Shown: positions 4,411 through 5,422 of the stretch, piece by piece
Layout of the letters: every line of letters starts with the position of its first letter
Position numbering within the stretch: the stretch's first letter is position 1
Assembly (NCBI GenBank): GCA_001643535.1
Contig: LXTG01000060.1
Location: 1-5,422 of the forward strand
Length of the DNA stretch: 5,422 bases
DNA from: a candidate division NC10 bacterium SPGG6
GTDB taxonomy: Bacteria; Methylomirabilota; Methylomirabilia; Methylomirabilales; CSP1-5
Direction of reading: 5' to 3'
The notes under the pieces: generated by a model
The model's input: only the letters and a program-made list of their open reading frames with translations
Database searches by the model: none
What the model was told of the DNA's origin: nothing
Translations under genes and position numbers: made by a program

Positions 4411-5422
4411 CTAGAGCCCGAACTCTTTCCGAAATGTCCTACGGGTCACCACGCCGTCCCGAAATTCAAAGGTGACCGCCCCATCCCTGTCCGTCCGAAG
4501 AACCTGCACTCCCCGGGCAGCGTAACGGGTGAGAGTCTCGGGATGTGGATGGCCGAAGGGGTTTCGGTCGCCTGCCTGAATCACCGCCCACCGAGGTCTC
4601 ACACCCCGGAGAAAAGAGACCGAACTGCTCCCCCGGCTCCCATGGTGAGGGACTTTAAGCAGATCGGCCTGGAGAATTACCCCGGCATCGAGGAGCGATG
4701 CCTCGGCTTCCTTCTCGATATCGCCGGTGAGGAGGATACGGAACGCTTGATAGTCGATGCGGAGGACGAGGGAGTTGTTATTAACTATAGCTGAGGCGTG
4801 CCCTCTCCCCGGGATGAGAAATGACTGCGGGGGGTGCAGGACCTTTACCATGACCTCGGCGCCGAGTGGAATGTCCGTCCCCCGGGTGATCCGTCGTAGA
4901 GGGATCCCCCTTCTCCGGACAAAGCTGTGAAGCCACCGATAGGTCGAGGACGTAGAGGGATATCCGGACTCCCATACCTCTCCCACCGGAAAGTTTTCAA
5001 GGACCGCCCGCAACCCGTAGAGGTGGTCAGGTTGGGGATGGGAGAGGACCACCACATCGAGTCCGCGTATCCACCGATACCAGAGATAGGGAGCTACCAC
5101 CCGCTCCCCAATGTCGAAGACATTACCGAGGCTCCCTCCACCATCGACCAACATGGTCCGCCGGCCCGGCAGCTCCAAAAAAATGGCGTCCCCTTGCCCT
5201 ACGTCGAGAAACGTGACCTCGATCCCCTGCCGTTCGGGAGGATAAAGCTTCCATCCGATCTGCCCCACAAGAAGCACGGCTGTGACGCCGAGCCAGAGCC
5301 TCCGTCGCCGTACGCCCGAGAACACAACAAGACCGAATAATCCATAGCTCGTGAGTACCATCAGTGGTGTGGGGGTGTAAAGGCGGATCGAGGCCAGGGG
5401 GAAAGCCGCAAAAGTGGACGCC
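4411..5422 (-). CDS. comEC: ComEC/Rec2 family DNA uptake protein, C-terminal part (runs off the window)
   Basis: ComEC forms the inner-membrane channel that takes up single-stranded DNA in natural transformation. The frame is open to the right edge; 336 residues are visible, of a protein usually 700-850. Residues below count from an internal Met at 5359-5361. The 20 residues before it contain PLASIRLYTPTP, like the segment preceding the last membrane helices of ComEC. Two hydrophobic segments (about 1-16 and 22-40) precede a metallo-beta-lactamase-like domain. That domain shows FLDVGQGDAI (51-60), LVDGGGS (71-77), LSHPQPDHLYGL (106-117), LLTGDIEKE (210-218), VPHHGSRGSSS (237-247) and GHPHPETL (270-277). 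The domain is thought to act as a nuclease on the incoming or non-transported strand. The N-terminal OB and competence domains are outside the window. Position 110 is Gln in the HxHxDH-like metal motif. It lies 73 bp upstream of xseA on the same strand. Confidence 0.95.
   Translation of the reverse strand, partial: ASTFAAFPLASIRLYTPTPLMVLTSYGLFGLVVFSGVRRRRLWLGVTAVLLVGQIGWKLYPPERQGIEVTFLDVGQGDAIFLELPGRRTMLVDGGGSLGNVFDIGERVVAPYLWYRWIRGLDVVVLSHPQPDHLYGLRAVLENFPVGEVWESGYPSTSSTYRWLHSFVRRRGIPLRRITRGTDIPLGAEVMVKVLHPPQSFLIPGRGHASAIVNNNSLVLRIDYQAFRILLTGDIEKEAEASLLDAGVILQADLLKVPHHGSRGSSSVSFLRGVRPRWAVIQAGDRNPFGHPHPETLTRYAARGVQVLRTDRDGAVTFEFRDGVVTRRTFRKEFGL

Noticed and set aside
5068..5085. Defective ComEC metal site (Gln in place of His in HxHxDH)
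   Set aside because: ComEC-type domains vary at this position while keeping the outer His and the DH pair, which are present here (H108, D112, H113 counted from the Met at 5361). I do not take it as evidence of inactivation.

Overview
The window is a compact, high-GC bacterial segment in which every recognisable gene lies on the minus strand. In transcription order (right to left) the genes are comEC (3' part only), xseA, xseB, tlyA, nadK and recN (5' part only). Identities rest on reading conserved motifs in the translations; no database search was run. The order xseA-xseB-...-tlyA-nadK-recN is familiar from several Gram-negative-type bacterial lineages (deltaproteobacterial, Nitrospira-like and NC10/Methylomirabilota-like genomes). 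Together with the high GC content this suggests an uncultured or environmental bacterium of that broad kind. The window alone does not fix the phylum.

Layout: 4411-5422 holds the last two visible membrane segments and the C-terminal metallo-beta-lactamase-like domain of the DNA-uptake channel ComEC. A 73-bp gap with a possible promoter precedes xseA (3129-4337), the large subunit of exonuclease VII. A 167-bp lower-GC gap with two small perfect hairpins separates it from xseB (2722-2961), the small subunit. A gap of about 190 bp made largely of inverted arrays of 7-bp repeats follows. Then come tlyA (1706-2533, S4-domain rRNA methyltransferase) and, 8 bp further on, nadK (825-1697, NAD kinase). 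A second gap of 115 bp, again built of inverted 7-bp repeat arrays, precedes recN (1-709, DNA-repair SMC-like ATPase).

Functionally, the genes are housekeeping plus DNA metabolism: ComEC imports single-stranded DNA, exonuclease VII (XseA with XseB) degrades single-stranded DNA, and RecN acts in double-strand-break repair. TlyA modifies rRNA and NadK makes NADP. I see no phage, transposase, CRISPR or defence gene.

The least explained part of the window is non-coding. Two different gaps in the same gene string carry the same architecture: runs of four to five degenerate heptamers, a spacer, then a run of the inverted heptamer, each with a 12-bp perfect core. Their sequence families differ (GTTCATN-like and GTCAGCN-like). 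A third gap, between xseA and xseB, carries unrelated hairpins, one with a GUGA tetraloop on the coding strand.
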